The notes: generated by a model from the sequence alone, not told the origin. 64,000 nucleotides of DNA from an uncultured Hyphomonas sp. (GCF_963675305.1 NZ_OY776147.1:1922001-1986000); one strand, 5' to 3'; numbered from the stretch's first letter, positions 38,510 to 48,131 are shown. Made by a program: numbers and translations.

Positions 38510-40558
38510 ATGAGCCTCATGACCAGCACGACGACCAAATACCCAAACCTTTTTTCCCCGCTCCAGATCGGCTCCGTGACGGTCAAGAACCGGGCGATCA
38601 TGGGATCGATGCATACCGGGCTGGAAGAACAGGAAGACGGGCATATCCGCATGGCGGAATTCTTCGCCGAACGCGCCCGCGGCGGCGTGGGCCTGATCAT
38701 AACGGGAGGCATCTCGCCGAATGAAGAAGGCGGGCTTGGCGCCAAGCTCTCCAACGCCGAAGAAGTCGCCCGGCACAGGGTCATCACTGACGCGGTTCAT
38801 GCAGCAGATCCAGACGTGCGCATCTGCATGCAGATCCTGCATGCCGGACCGATCGCGCCGCATGACAAATGTGTAGCCCCCTCTCCCGTCAGGTCGCGTA
38901 TCTCGCGGTTTGTTCCCAACGAACTGGACGAAGAGGGAATCGAGAAACAGATCGCCGACTTCGCCAATTGTACAAAGTGCGCCCAGGAGGCCGGCTATGA
39001 CGGGGTCGAGATTATCGGCTCTGCCGGATACCTGCTCTCGACCTTCCTGGTCGAGAAGACCAATCTCCGAACAGACCGTTGGGGCGGCTCGTTTGAAAAT
39101 CGCATGCGGTTCCCGCTGGAGATAGTCCGCCGTTGCCGGGCAGCGGTTGGCGATGACTTCATCATCATCTTCCGCATCGCCGCCATGGACATGCTTCAGG
39201 GCGGCATGTCGTGGGAGGAAGTCGTGCAACTCGCCCACGAACTGGAGAAGGCCGGGGTTTCGGTCATCTCGACCCACTTCACCTGGCACGAATCCGCCGT
39301 GCCCACGATTGCCACCATGGTCCCCCGCGCGGCCTTCACCAGCGTGACCGGGCGCCTGAAAAAGTACGTTTCCGTTCCGGTCATCACAAGCAACCGGATC
39401 AATATGCCGGATGTCGCAGAGGCTGTGCTGGAGCGCGGAGACGCGGACCTCGTGTCCATGGCCCGCCCGATGCTCGCCGACTCCCAGTTCATGAACAAGG
39501 CAGCTGAAGGCCGCGAGGATGAAATCAATACCTGCATCGCCTGTAACCAGGCCTGTCTGGATCATACGTTCGGCGGCAATCAGGAAGTAAGCTGTCTCGT
39601 AAACCCGCGTGCGTGTCATGAGACACAGCTTGCCTACAAACCCACGAACGCCCCGAAACGCATCGCGGTAGTTGGCGCCGGCCCGGCCGGACTGGCCTAT
39701 TCAACAATCGCCGCCGAACGCGGACACAAGGTGGACCTGTTCGATCAGTCCCCTGAGATCGGTGGCCAGTTCAATCTGGCCAAGAGAATTCCGGGCAAGG
39801 AAGAGTTTCATGAAACGCTTCGCTACTTCAAGCGCCAGATCGAGGTCACCGGCGTAAACGCCAAACTCGGAAAACGGGTAGATGCAGATTTTCTCAAGTC
39901 CGGGGCATATGATGAAATTGTTCTGGCAACCGGCATTGCCCCACGAACCCCGGGGATCAAAGGCATCGATCATCCAAGCGTTGTCGGTTACATCGACGCC
40001 ATTCTGGGCAACAAGCCGATCGGCAAGCGCGTCGCCATCATCGGCGCCGGTGGAATTGGGTTCGATGTGGCAGAACTGATTACCCATGTGGGCAAGTCGT
40101 CTGCGCTCGACATCGACAAGTTTGCCAAGGAGTGGGGCATCGATTTCGAGAACCATCCCCGCGGCGGTGTCACCGGCGTTGAACCGGTTATCGAAGAATC
40201 TCCCCGGGAAGTCTGGCTCCTGCAGCGCAAGAACACTGCGGTCGGCAAAGGACTGGGAAAGACAACAGGATGGACCCACCGCCTGACGCTGAACCGGAAA
40301 GGCGTGAAAATGATTCCCGGCGTTACTTATGAGAGCATTGATGACGCCGGACTGCATTGTCTGGTCGATGGCACCCCGATGACCCTTGAGGTGGACACGA
40401 TCATCCTTTGCGCCGGTCAGGAACCTCTACGAGACGTGTACGACGCTTTTGAAGGATCCGCAGAGAATGTGTCTCTCGTAGGCGGTGCTTACGAGGCCGC
40501 CGAGCTCGACGCAAAGCGCGCTATCAATCAGGCGGCCAGACTGGCTTCCCAGGTCTGA
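38510..40558 (+). CDS. 2,4-dienoyl-CoA reductase-like FMN/FAD/4Fe-4S oxidoreductase
   Basis: A 682-residue enzyme from the ATG at 38510. Its N-terminal half is an old-yellow-enzyme TIM barrel (LFSPLQIGSVTVKNRAIMGSMH, HAGPIAPHDK). A 4Fe-4S cluster motif CIACNQACLDHTFGGNQEVSC lies near residue 345, and a FAD/NAD(P)-binding half follows with IAVVGAGPAGLAYSTIAAERGHKVDLFD and VAIIGAGGIGFDVAELI. Domain order and length match FadH. It reduces an activated C=C bond using NAD(P)H; a natural dienoyl-CoA is likely given the neighbouring enoyl-CoA hydratase, but other enoates are possible. Confidence 0.88.
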   Translation: MSLMTSTTTKYPNLFSPLQIGSVTVKNRAIMGSMHTGLEEQEDGHIRMAEFFAERARGGVGLIITGGISPNEEGGLGAKLSNAEEVARHRVITDAVHAADPDVRICMQILHAGPIAPHDKCVAPSPVRSRISRFVPNELDEEGIEKQIADFANCTKCAQEAGYDGVEIIGSAGYLLSTFLVEKTNLRTDRWGGSFENRMRFPLEIVRRCRAAVGDDFIIIFRIAAMDMLQGGMSWEEVVQLAHELEKAGVSVISTHFTWHESAVPTIATMVPRAAFTSVTGRLKKYVSVPVITSNRINMPDVAEAVLERGDADLVSMARPMLADSQFMNKAAEGREDEINTCIACNQACLDHTFGGNQEVSCLVNPRACHETQLAYKPTNAPKRIAVVGAGPAGLAYSTIAAERGHKVDLFDQSPEIGGQFNLAKRIPGKEEFHETLRYFKRQIEVTGVNAKLGKRVDADFLKSGAYDEIVLATGIAPRTPGIKGIDHPSVVGYIDAILGNKPIGKRVAIIGAGGIGFDVAELITHVGKSSALDIDKFAKEWGIDFENHPRGGVTGVEPVIEESPREVWLLQRKNTAVGKGLGKTTGWTHRLTLNRKGVKMIPGVTYESIDDAGLHCLVDGTPMTLEVDTIILCAGQEPLRDVYDAFEGSAENVSLVGGAYEAAELDAKRAINQAARLASQV

Positions 40559-40796
40559 CCGGCCTGACTGCTCGGTATCGAAGGCCATGTTCTCTGTACG
40601 GTTTTCCCGGACGCGATCGTTTCGCGGCCGGGCAATCGGCAAGCACCAGCGCCATTGGGGTGAAACCCATCGCGCCAGTTTGTGGCCCACTTGGCCAATT
40701 CACGTCATGAAGGGTTGAGCACGGTGAAAAACGCCCTAAGGGAGTAGCAGGTGACCAGCCGGGGTGAGTTGGCCAGCACGTGCGGAATCGGGGAAC

Positions 40797-41813
40797 ATGA
40801 CATACGTCCTTGCGATGTTTGTGAAGAAAATGATCGATCAGGCGCCCGCGTCACTTGATCGATCAGCCCTGTTTGCAAGTACGGGCATCACGGAGGCCGA
40901 AGCCGCAAACCCGGCCTCGATGGTGCGCGACACCACATATTACTCCCTGCTTGAAACCATTGCAGCGGCAGAAGCCCCCGACATAGGCTTCCACCTGCGA
41001 ACCTCCGCCGCCATGAGTTGCGCGGACTTTGGCGCAGTCGGACTTGCCTGGAAGTCTGCGCCGACCCTGCGCCGGTCTTTCCGGCGCATGGACCGCTATG
41101 TGCGCGCCTTCAATACGACCGCCACTTTCCGGCTCGTCGAGCAAGACGGGATCTGCATGTGGACCCACCAACGTACGGAACCCGAACGGCTGGGCATGTA
41201 TCTTTCCACCGAGGGAACGCTGGGAACCTATGTCGCGATGTGCCGCGAAACGACCTTTCCGGAAAACAAGCCACAAGCCGTCCAGTTTCGCCACGCCGAA
41301 CCTGCCGGATCCCGGGCCGCCCTGGAAGCCTATTTCCGGTGCCCCGTCTCCTTTGGTGCAGACATTGACGCAATCATCCTGCCCGAAGAGCGGCTGGACC
41401 GTCCGAATGCCATCGGAGATGAAAGCATCTGGCGGTTCCTGACATCCCATATCGAAGAAACGCTTGTCGAAGAACCGTCCGAAGACGCGCTCGACCGCCG
41501 GGTGATCCTCCAGATCGCGAACATGCTGAGCGAAGGCATCCCCACCCTCGCCGACATCGCTTCATCCCTTGGAATGAGCGCGCGAACCCTGCAGCGCCGC
41601 CTGTCCGAACAGGGATATACATTTCAGGCGCTTGTCGACGAGGCCCGCCGGCAAATGGCGGAAAAATTCCTGTCCGATACGCGCTACTCCATCGCCGAAG
41701 TGGCGTTCCTGACCGGCTTTTCAGAGCAAAGCGCTTTTACACGCGCTTTCAAACGCTGGGCCGGTCAGACTCCCGGCTCATTTCGTGACGGGACACAGGA
41801 ACGCAGGATCTGA
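40797..41813 (+). CDS. AraC-family transcriptional regulator
   Basis: A 338-residue regulator from the ATG at 40797. The N-terminal 200 residues match the arabinose_bd-type ligand domain (GFHLRTSAAMSCADFGAVGLAWKSAPTLRRSFRRMDRYV), and the C-terminal 100 carry two helix-turn-helix motifs (TLADIASSLGMSARTLQRRLSEQGYTFQALVDEARR and SIAEVAFLTGFSEQSAFTRAFKRWAGQTPGSFR). It is probably the activator of the nearby oxidoreductase/SDR/hydratase genes. The 238 bases upstream contain no gene that I can see. Confidence 0.9.
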   Translation: MTYVLAMFVKKMIDQAPASLDRSALFASTGITEAEAANPASMVRDTTYYSLLETIAAAEAPDIGFHLRTSAAMSCADFGAVGLAWKSAPTLRRSFRRMDRYVRAFNTTATFRLVEQDGICMWTHQRTEPERLGMYLSTEGTLGTYVAMCRETTFPENKPQAVQFRHAEPAGSRAALEAYFRCPVSFGADIDAIILPEERLDRPNAIGDESIWRFLTSHIEETLVEEPSEDALDRRVILQIANMLSEGIPTLADIASSLGMSARTLQRRLSEQGYTFQALVDEARRQMAEKFLSDTRYSIAEVAFLTGFSEQSAFTRAFKRWAGQTPGSFRDGTQERRI

Positions 41814-41820
41814 GCCCGGC

Positions 41821-42663
41821 TCAGAGGACATAGTGATCGCCTGACGCCCTTACTGTAATGTCGCCGATGGACACGCCTTTGGGCTGATTGATCGCATAGA
41901 TGATCTGATCGGCGATGAATTCAGGGTCCAGCACAACATAATTCATCTGCTCGGGATCAATGTTGGATGCGTCCAGGGCTCCTTCCTGGTACTGTCCGAT
42001 AAGCTCCACAAATTCCCCGGCATTCTGGCCGACGATACCTATAACGGCCGCAGGGTTGACGACACCGGCGCCGAGCCCTGTCCCGGGCACGCCGGTTGGC
42101 TTCACGATCGTCACCTTGATTTTTCCCCGCGCCTCGACCCTCAGCGATTCCGACAGAAAGTTCACAGCGGATTTTGTCGCGCCATAGACTGCCGCGCCAT
42201 AAGTTGGAAAATTGCCATAGATCGACGAGACGTTGATGACGTGCCCCTCCCCCTGCGCCATCATCTGATCGAAAACACAGACAATGCCGTTGAGCACGCC
42301 CTTGAAATTAATGTCGATACAGCGATTCCACTTTTCAAGCGCCGCCTGATGGTCAGCATAGAGAGCGAGCGGCATGATACCAGCATTGTTCAGCATGACA
42401 TCGACCCGCCCGTAGGCGCTTGTTGCGGCGCGTGCCAATGCGTTCATCTGCTCGATGCTGGTGACGTCTGCCGGAACTGCCTGCGCGGCCCCACCTGCAT
42501 CGCAAATTTCCGCAACGCTTTTCTGAAGCGCTTCTTCGTCAATATCGGCACAGGTGACCTTTGCGCCGAGCGCGGCGGCCTTGGCGCTGACGAGTTTTCC
42601 GAAACCGCCAGCCGCGCCTGTGACGATAATCGATTTTCCTTCGACGTAGTTTTTCTTGTCCAT
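41821..42663 (-). CDS. SDR-family oxidoreductase
   Basis: A 280-residue classical short-chain dehydrogenase with the cofactor loop TGAAGGFGKLVSAKA, NNAG (VMLNNAGIMPLAL), an active-site Ser in VINVSSIYGNF and YGATK with catalytic Tyr and Lys. It oxidises or reduces an alcohol/ketone with NAD(P). It is convergent with the AraC gene, 7 bases apart, and divergent from the molybdenum-hydroxylase operon. The substrate is unknown. Confidence 0.9.
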   Translation of the reverse strand: MDKKNYVEGKSIIVTGAAGGFGKLVSAKAAALGAKVTCADIDEEALQKSVAEICDAGGAAQAVPADVTSIEQMNALARAATSAYGRVDVMLNNAGIMPLALYADHQAALEKWNRCIDINFKGVLNGIVCVFDQMMAQGEGHVINVSSIYGNFPTYGAAVYGATKSAVNFLSESLRVEARGKIKVTIVKPTGVPGTGLGAGVVNPAAVIGIVGQNAGEFVELIGQYQEGALDASNIDPEQMNYVVLDPEFIADQIIYAINQPKGVSIGDITVRASGDHYVL

Positions 42664-42906
42664 GTGTCCCTCCTGCTGAGCCAGCGCCGATTTGCTGTGT
42701 TCAGAAGGTCATATCAATTCACCATTCCAGGCCGTAGACCAAGAGGTGCCCTCGCGGCACAAACCGCGTAACTTCCGTTCAGGAACGGAGACCTGAGCGC
42801 CCACGATCCCCAATATTAAAAATTTTGAGCCGCCGGGGAGTGCAATACCGAAACGATTGGCATAGTCTTCTCCCAAGGGAATAACGTCAGAAAGTCGGAG
42901 CAGGAA

Positions 42907-43362
42907 ATGGCTACTCTCAAGATCAACGGACAAGTGATGACGGTTGACGTTGACGAGTCGACCCCTCTGCTTTGGGTCCTGCGGGAACAACTAGGCCTGA
43001 CCGGAACCAAATATGGCTGCGGAATCGCCGAATGTGGCGCATGTACGGTCCATATCGACGGTCAATCCGTCCGGTCCTGCGTCTATCCCGTGGGCGCGCT
43101 GGCCGGCGATGAGGAAATCACAACAATCGAGGGGCTTTCCGAAGACGGAAGCCACCCGGTCCAGCAAGCCTGGGTCGAACTCGATGTGCCGCAATGCGGC
43201 TACTGTCAGCCCGGCATGATCATGGCGGCCGCAGGCCTCCTGAATGAAAACCCGGACGCAACCGACGAAGACATCGACGCCGCCATCACCAATATCTGCC
43301 GGTGCGGGACCTTCACACGCGTCCGCAAGGGCATTCATCTGGCCAAAACCAAGAAAGCCTGA
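42907..43362 (+). CDS. Molybdenum hydroxylase small subunit, 2x[2Fe-2S] (IorA-like)
   Basis: A 151-residue electron-transfer subunit: an N-terminal plant-type ferredoxin domain (CGIAECGACTVHIDG, then RSCVYPVG) and a C-terminal [2Fe-2S] domain (CGYCQPGMIMAA and NICRCGTFTRVR). It hands electrons from the molybdenum subunit encoded 14 bases downstream to an acceptor. Two-subunit, FAD-free forms of this family (isoquinoline oxidoreductase, some aldehyde and nicotinate dehydrogenases) pass electrons to cytochrome c, and a cytochrome c gene follows. First gene of the long operon. Confidence 0.92.
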   Translation: MATLKINGQVMTVDVDESTPLLWVLREQLGLTGTKYGCGIAECGACTVHIDGQSVRSCVYPVGALAGDEEITTIEGLSEDGSHPVQQAWVELDVPQCGYCQPGMIMAAAGLLNENPDATDEDIDAAITNICRCGTFTRVRKGIHLAKTKKA

Positions 43363-43376
43363 GGAGGGAACGATCC

Positions 43377-45563
43377 ATGACGTCTATAGCAGGCATCTCC
43401 CGCCGCGGATTTATCGTCGGCACCGGCGCCACCGGCCTGACAATCGGAATCCTCTCAGCTTGCGCACCGGGCGATAAGGACGCACCGGCAGACGCTGGCC
43501 CGCCACCACCGGAAGTGAACGCATGGGTCCATATCGGCACCGACGATGTGGTCACGATCCGTATCGCCCGCTCGGAAATGGGTCAGGGCACTCTGACTGG
43601 CCTGGCGCAGCTGGTCGCCGAGGAGCTGGAATGCAATTGGGACTATGTGAAGACCGAATATCCGACGCCGGGCGAGAACCTCGCGCGTGATCGGGTGTGG
43701 GGCGACTTCCTGACAGGCGGCAGCCGAGGGATCCGCACCAGTCAGGACTATGTGCGCGAAGGCGGTGCGGCCGCCCGCATGATGCTGGTTCAGGCGGCCG
43801 CCAACCGCTGGGGCGTGCCTGTCGAAGAATGTTCCGCCGCCAAGAGCATTATCACCCACGACCCGACCGGCAAGACCTTGCGATTCGGCGAAGTCGTAAC
43901 AGACGCAGCAGAGCTGCCCGCACCGGAAACTGTCCCACTGAAGGATCCTTCCGAATGGGAGCTGATCGGCAAGCCGGTGAAGCGGCTGGATACGGTCGAC
44001 AAAGTCACCGGGAAACAACTCTACACCACTGACATGAAGATGGACGGCATGCTCAATGCTGCCGTCAAGGCGGCGCCGAAACGCGGCGGAACGCTGAAAT
44101 CGTTCGATGCAGAGGCTGTCAGCTCGATGCCCGGCGTGAAAGCGGTGGTGAAGGTCGATGACACCGCCGTCGCCGTGGTGGCCGATTATTGGTGGCAGGC
44201 AAAGACGGCGCTCGACGCGCTGCCCATCGAATGGGAAGCCGGCGAAGGCTCCGACTTTTCGAGTTCCGCCTTCGAGGCGGACCTGATTGAGGGGCTGACG
44301 GCCAGCGAAGCCTTTGTGGGGAACAAGGTGGGCGATGTCGATGCGGCCTTTGACGGGGCTGCTCAGGTCATCGAAGCCCGCTACAACGCTCCCCACCAGA
44401 ACCATGCCTGCATGGAACCCATGAACGCCATCGCGCTCTGGACCGAAGATAAGTGCGAGGTCTGGTGTCCGACGCAGAATGGCGAAGCCGCACTGGCCGC
44501 CGCTTCGGAAGCGGCAGACCTGCCTATCCAGCAGTGCGAAGTCTACAAACAGCTTCTGGGCGGTGGTTTTGGGCGCAAAGGCGCCACGGATTACATCTCG
44601 CAAACCGTCAAAATCGCAAAGCAGATGCCGGGGACTCCGGTCAAATTGCTCTGGTCCCGTGAAGAAGACATGGAGCAAGGCTTCTACCATCCAACCACCA
44701 AGGCCCGTTGCCAGGGCGCACTGGATGCAGACGGCAATCTCCTTGGCCTGAAAATCCGGATCTCCGGCCAGTCCATCCTGGCGGGCATCATGCCTCAGGC
44801 CCTGGTGGACGGAATGGACATCGTGGTTTTCCAGGGGCTGCTGCCTTCCGGCATCGACCCCCGCGTCGAAGACCAAACGATGAAGTACACCTTCCCGTCG
44901 CTGCTGGTGGATCATGCGATGCGCAACCCACCTGTCCGGCCGGGTTTCTGGCGCGGTGTGAACGCCAACCAGAATGCCATCTATCTGGAATGCTTCATGG
45001 ACGAGCTTGCCCACGCAGCAGGCCGCGATCCGTTGGAGTTCCGGCTGGCGCACCTCAAGGACAGTCCGAAAATGGCAGCCGTCCTGCAGGCAGTGGCTGA
45101 CAAGTCCGGATGGGGCGCCGATGACGGATTGTCCCGCGGGCTCTGCGGCTTCTACTCCTTCGGCAGCTATACTGCGGCGTGTGCGGAAGTGACTGTCGAC
45201 GATGACGGCGTCCTGAAGATGCACCGCATCGTCGCGGCGACCGACCCTGGCTATGCCGTGAACCCACAGCAGATCGAAGCACAGGTCTTCGGCTCGTTCG
45301 TCTACGGTCTTTCAGCGATGCTGCATGAGGAAATCACCTTCGAAGACGGCGAGACGCAGCAGAAGAATTTCAACACCTACAATTCGATGCGGATCGCCGA
45401 AATGCCGGACGTTGAAACCCTTGTCATGCCATCGGGCGGATTCTGGGGCGGTGTGGGTGAACCCACAATCGCCGCCGCACCGCCAGCCGTGCTGAACGCA
45501 ATCTTCGCTGCGACCGGAAAGCGGATCCGGCAATTGCCCATCAAGGACCAGGCGCTGAGATAG
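43377..45563 (+). CDS. Molybdenum hydroxylase large subunit (xanthine oxidase family, IorB-like)
   Basis: A 728-residue molybdopterin-binding subunit from the ATG at 43377, after GGAGGG. A twin-arginine signal (SRRGFIVGTGATGLTIG) ending near LSAC implies Tat export, possibly with lipidation. The body has ARSEMGQGTLTGLAQLVAEEL, LLGGGFGRKGATDYISQTVKIA and the active-site GVGEPTIAAAPPAVLNAIFAATG with the conserved Glu. It hydroxylates a carbon next to a heteroatom or aldehyde using water. The substrate is unknown. Cofactor is probably the cytosine dinucleotide form, in line with the XdhC-MobA fusion downstream. Confidence 0.9.
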   Translation: MTSIAGISRRGFIVGTGATGLTIGILSACAPGDKDAPADAGPPPPEVNAWVHIGTDDVVTIRIARSEMGQGTLTGLAQLVAEELECNWDYVKTEYPTPGENLARDRVWGDFLTGGSRGIRTSQDYVREGGAAARMMLVQAAANRWGVPVEECSAAKSIITHDPTGKTLRFGEVVTDAAELPAPETVPLKDPSEWELIGKPVKRLDTVDKVTGKQLYTTDMKMDGMLNAAVKAAPKRGGTLKSFDAEAVSSMPGVKAVVKVDDTAVAVVADYWWQAKTALDALPIEWEAGEGSDFSSSAFEADLIEGLTASEAFVGNKVGDVDAAFDGAAQVIEARYNAPHQNHACMEPMNAIALWTEDKCEVWCPTQNGEAALAAASEAADLPIQQCEVYKQLLGGGFGRKGATDYISQTVKIAKQMPGTPVKLLWSREEDMEQGFYHPTTKARCQGALDADGNLLGLKIRISGQSILAGIMPQALVDGMDIVVFQGLLPSGIDPRVEDQTMKYTFPSLLVDHAMRNPPVRPGFWRGVNANQNAIYLECFMDELAHAAGRDPLEFRLAHLKDSPKMAAVLQAVADKSGWGADDGLSRGLCGFYSFGSYTAACAEVTVDDDGVLKMHRIVAATDPGYAVNPQQIEAQVFGSFVYGLSAMLHEEITFEDGETQQKNFNTYNSMRIAEMPDVETLVMPSGGFWGGVGEPTIAAAPPAVLNAIFAATGKRIRQLPIKDQALR

Positions 45564-45565
45564 AA

Positions 45566-45910
45566 ATGGTCAAGCCGTCAGGAAAGCTGACCGCCTTCGC
45601 TTTGCTCTCGCTTCTTGTCTGCGCCTGTGAGTCGGCGCCAGCCGGGATGCAAACAGAAGATGCCCTCGGCGAGGCTGCCGATCTTGGCGCACCTGCCATC
45701 CTCGCGCTCTCCTGCTCCGGCTGTCACGGGCCGGACGGCGGTGCGATTGCCAGTCTTGACGGACGGACGTCAGACCAAATCCGCCTGTCTCTGCTCCGGT
45801 ACAAGAACGACGACAACGGCCGCAGCGTCATGCACCGGATGATGCGCGGATACAGCGAAGCAGATATCGACGCCATCAGCATCTATCTTGCGGAAACGGT
45901 TGCGGAATGA
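45566..45910 (+). CDS. Monoheme cytochrome c, FccA-like
   Basis: A 114-residue exported cytochrome, 2 bases after the preceding stop. A signal with lipobox-like LVCAC is followed by one heme site CSGCH (50-54) and the C-terminal pattern SVMHRMMRGYSEADIDAISIYLAE with a Met ligand, like the cytochrome subunit of flavocytochrome c sulfide dehydrogenase. It overlaps fccB by 4 bases. It could serve the flavoprotein, the molybdenum hydroxylase, or both. Confidence 0.8.
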   Translation: MVKPSGKLTAFALLSLLVCACESAPAGMQTEDALGEAADLGAPAILALSCSGCHGPDGGAIASLDGRTSDQIRLSLLRYKNDDNGRSVMHRMMRGYSEADIDAISIYLAETVAE

Positions 45911-47184
45911 CGGACGCTTTTCTCAACAGACGCGATCTCCTGCTGTCGCTCTCCGGAGTAACCGCCCTTGCCGCTCTGCCTTTTCCGGCCGCAGCACAAG
46001 TCCGCGCCCGCCTAGTGGTTGTGGGAGGCGGCTTTGGCGGCGCAACGGCAGCCCGCTTCCTGAAACGCACCATGCCGGCCGCATCGGTGACACTGATAGA
46101 ACCGAACGCGGAATACTATGCCTGCCCCTTCAGTAATCTGGTGATTACCGGCCTGCGTGACCTATCAGAGCAACGCTTCGGCTACGATACGCTGAAAGCC
46201 GAGGGCATAGACATCGTTCCGGACCTGGCCGTCGATGTTGACCCGGTCGCCCGGACAGTCTCCGTGAAATCTGGGGACACTTTCTTCTACGACAAGCTCA
46301 TCCTGTCACCGGGAATCGATTTCCGCTGGGGCGCGATTGAAGGCTATGACCAGGCCGCTGCCGAACTGATGCCGCACGCCTGGAAGGCCGGTCCTCAGAC
46401 CGTGTTGCTTCGCAAGCAGCTTGAAGCCATGGAAGATGGGGGCCTTGTCGCCATTTCCGTCCCGCCTGCCCCTTTCCGCTGCCCGCCGGGCCCTTATGAG
46501 CGCGCCAGCCTGATCGCTTACTATCTGAAGGTCCACAAGCCGAACTCCAAGCTTCTCATTCTGGACGCACAGGACAAGTTTTCGAAACAGCCCTTGTTCG
46601 AGCAGGCCTGGGCTGATCTGTACCCGGATATCATTGAGCGATACGGCGCCGATGAATTCGGCCGCGTCGTTTCGGTCGCGCCCGCATCCGGCATTCTGTC
46701 GACAGAGTTTGAAAACATTCGTGCCGATGTCGCCAATGTCATTCCGCCCCAGCAAGCTGGTGCGATCGCGCACAAGGCCGGCGTGGCTGACGGAACGGGC
46801 TGGTGCCCGATCGACCCACTGGCTTTCAGCTCGACGCTACAGCCCGACATTCACGTCATCGGCGATGCGACGATTGCCTCGCCCATGCCGAAGTCCGCCT
46901 TCTCGGCCAATCTGCAGGCCAAGCTGTGCGCCATGCAGATTGCGGCAATCCTCTCAGGCCAGACACCTGAACCGACGACCCTGACCAATACCTGCTATTC
47001 CTACCTTTCCGGCGACACCGCCGTTTCCATCACCGGTGTCTACACAAATGCGGATGGTACGCTGCAATCGGTTGCCGGATCCGGCGGCCTCAGCCCGTTG
47101 ATGGCTGACGACATTGTCCGGCGGAATGAAGCGCTGCAGGCCAGAACCTGGTTCCACGCGATTACCGGGCAGACCTTTGGATGA
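45907..47184 (+). CDS. Flavocytochrome c sulfide dehydrogenase flavin subunit (FccB/SoxF-like)
   Basis: A 425-residue FAD protein with a Tat signal (NRRDLLLSLSGVTALAALPFPAAA). The FAD loop is VVVGGGFGGATAARFLKR, with conserved Cys in YYACPFSNLV and PFRCPPGPYERASL that would form the redox disulfide of FCSD, and a C-terminal FCSD-type domain (NTCYSYLSGDTAVSITGVY). It oxidises sulfide or a polysulfide at the periplasmic side and passes electrons to the adjacent cytochrome. Overlaps both neighbours by 4 bases. Confidence 0.88.
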   Translation: MTDAFLNRRDLLLSLSGVTALAALPFPAAAQVRARLVVVGGGFGGATAARFLKRTMPAASVTLIEPNAEYYACPFSNLVITGLRDLSEQRFGYDTLKAEGIDIVPDLAVDVDPVARTVSVKSGDTFFYDKLILSPGIDFRWGAIEGYDQAAAELMPHAWKAGPQTVLLRKQLEAMEDGGLVAISVPPAPFRCPPGPYERASLIAYYLKVHKPNSKLLILDAQDKFSKQPLFEQAWADLYPDIIERYGADEFGRVVSVAPASGILSTEFENIRADVANVIPPQQAGAIAHKAGVADGTGWCPIDPLAFSSTLQPDIHVIGDATIASPMPKSAFSANLQAKLCAMQIAAILSGQTPEPTTLTNTCYSYLSGDTAVSITGVYTNADGTLQSVAGSGGLSPLMADDIVRRNEALQARTWFHAITGQTFG

Positions 47185-47636
47185 GACCAGCCGCTGCAGC
47201 CGCCTTGCTGTGCCTCCTTGTCCCGTGTGCCTGCAGCCAGGCATCGAATGACCGGCTGGCCAGTCCGGTAACAATTGTCGGGGATGCCGTTCCAGCCCCG
47301 CTTGAGGGCCGGCAAGGCGATGCGCAGCGCGGGCAGCAGGTTTTCACATCGCGGGACAGCGGGCATTGCCTGCTCTGCCACCAGTTGGCGGGCCTCGACG
47401 CTGAGTTTCAGGGCAATGTCGGGCCGCCCCTGACCGGTATCGGCGCCCGGCTGGATGCAGGCCAGATCCGGTACCGCATCATTGACGCCCAAACCATTTG
47501 GCCGGACACTGTCATGCCAGCTTACTATCGGACAGACGGGCTTCGTCAGGTCGGCGAGGCCTACAGGGGCGCCCCGGCGCTCAGCGCCCAGGAGATCGAA
47601 GACCTGGTCGGCTTTTTGGAAACGCAGACAGACTGA
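47181..47636 (+). CDS. soxX: Sulfur-oxidation cytochrome SoxX
   Basis: A 151-residue exported monoheme cytochrome. CLLCH (63-67) binds heme, and the distal Met lies in WPDTVMPAYYRTDGLRQVG, the SoxX signature. A hydrophobic N-terminus with Cys (PCAC) may be a lipoprotein signal. SoxX pairs with SoxA, encoded three genes later, to conjugate a sulfur substrate to SoxYZ. The stop overlaps the soxY start (TGATG). Confidence 0.88.
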   Translation: MRPAAAAALLCLLVPCACSQASNDRLASPVTIVGDAVPAPLEGRQGDAQRGQQVFTSRDSGHCLLCHQLAGLDAEFQGNVGPPLTGIGARLDAGQIRYRIIDAQTIWPDTVMPAYYRTDGLRQVGEAYRGAPALSAQEIEDLVGFLETQTD

Positions 47637-48115
47637 TGCAGACAGGCAATGAGAAACAGACACAGCAGCTCCTGACGCGGCGCGCCATTCTGGCGTCAAC
47701 AGCCGCCGTGGCTGTGGGCTCTTTTCTTGCCCCGGTCGCTTTCGCGACCCCGGAAGATGCGGATCAGGCCATCCGCGATCTTTTCGGCGACCGCCCCATC
47801 AATGAAGGCAGGGTTAGCGTCACCCTTCCGCCGATTGCAGAGAACGGCAATTCGGTGCCGGTGGGGGTGACCGTGACCAGCCCCATGAGCGAAGATAATT
47901 ATGTGAAGCAGATCGTCATCCTGTCCCCTCGAAATCCCATCGCAACCATCGCCCGGTTCCAGTTGGGGCCGCAGGCCGGCCGCGCCGACATCTCTACCCG
48001 CGTGCGAATGGCAGGCACCCAGACCCTGCGGGTCGTGGCCGAGATGAGCGATGGCACGCTGTGGTCAGGGACAGGCAGCACCTATGTCACGCTCGCCGCG
48101 TGCATCATCGGCTGA
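47636..48115 (+). CDS. soxY: Sulfur-carrier protein SoxY with altered C-terminal arm
   Basis: A 159-residue protein with a signal that contains an RRAILASTAAVAVGSF Tat-type motif, followed by the SoxY immunoglobulin-like domain (VSVTLPPIAENGNSVPVGVTVTSPMSEDNYVKQIVILSPRNP). SoxY carries sulfur intermediates on a Cys near its C-terminus, usually in GGCGG. Here the end reads AACIIG: the Cys (156) is kept but the flanking glycines are replaced. The partner soxZ follows after 16 bases. Identity is secure from domain and context; the arm is unusual. Confidence 0.88.
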   Translation: MQTGNEKQTQQLLTRRAILASTAAVAVGSFLAPVAFATPEDADQAIRDLFGDRPINEGRVSVTLPPIAENGNSVPVGVTVTSPMSEDNYVKQIVILSPRNPIATIARFQLGPQAGRADISTRVRMAGTQTLRVVAEMSDGTLWSGTGSTYVTLAACIIG

Positions 48116-48131
48116 GGGAGGCAACGCAGAC

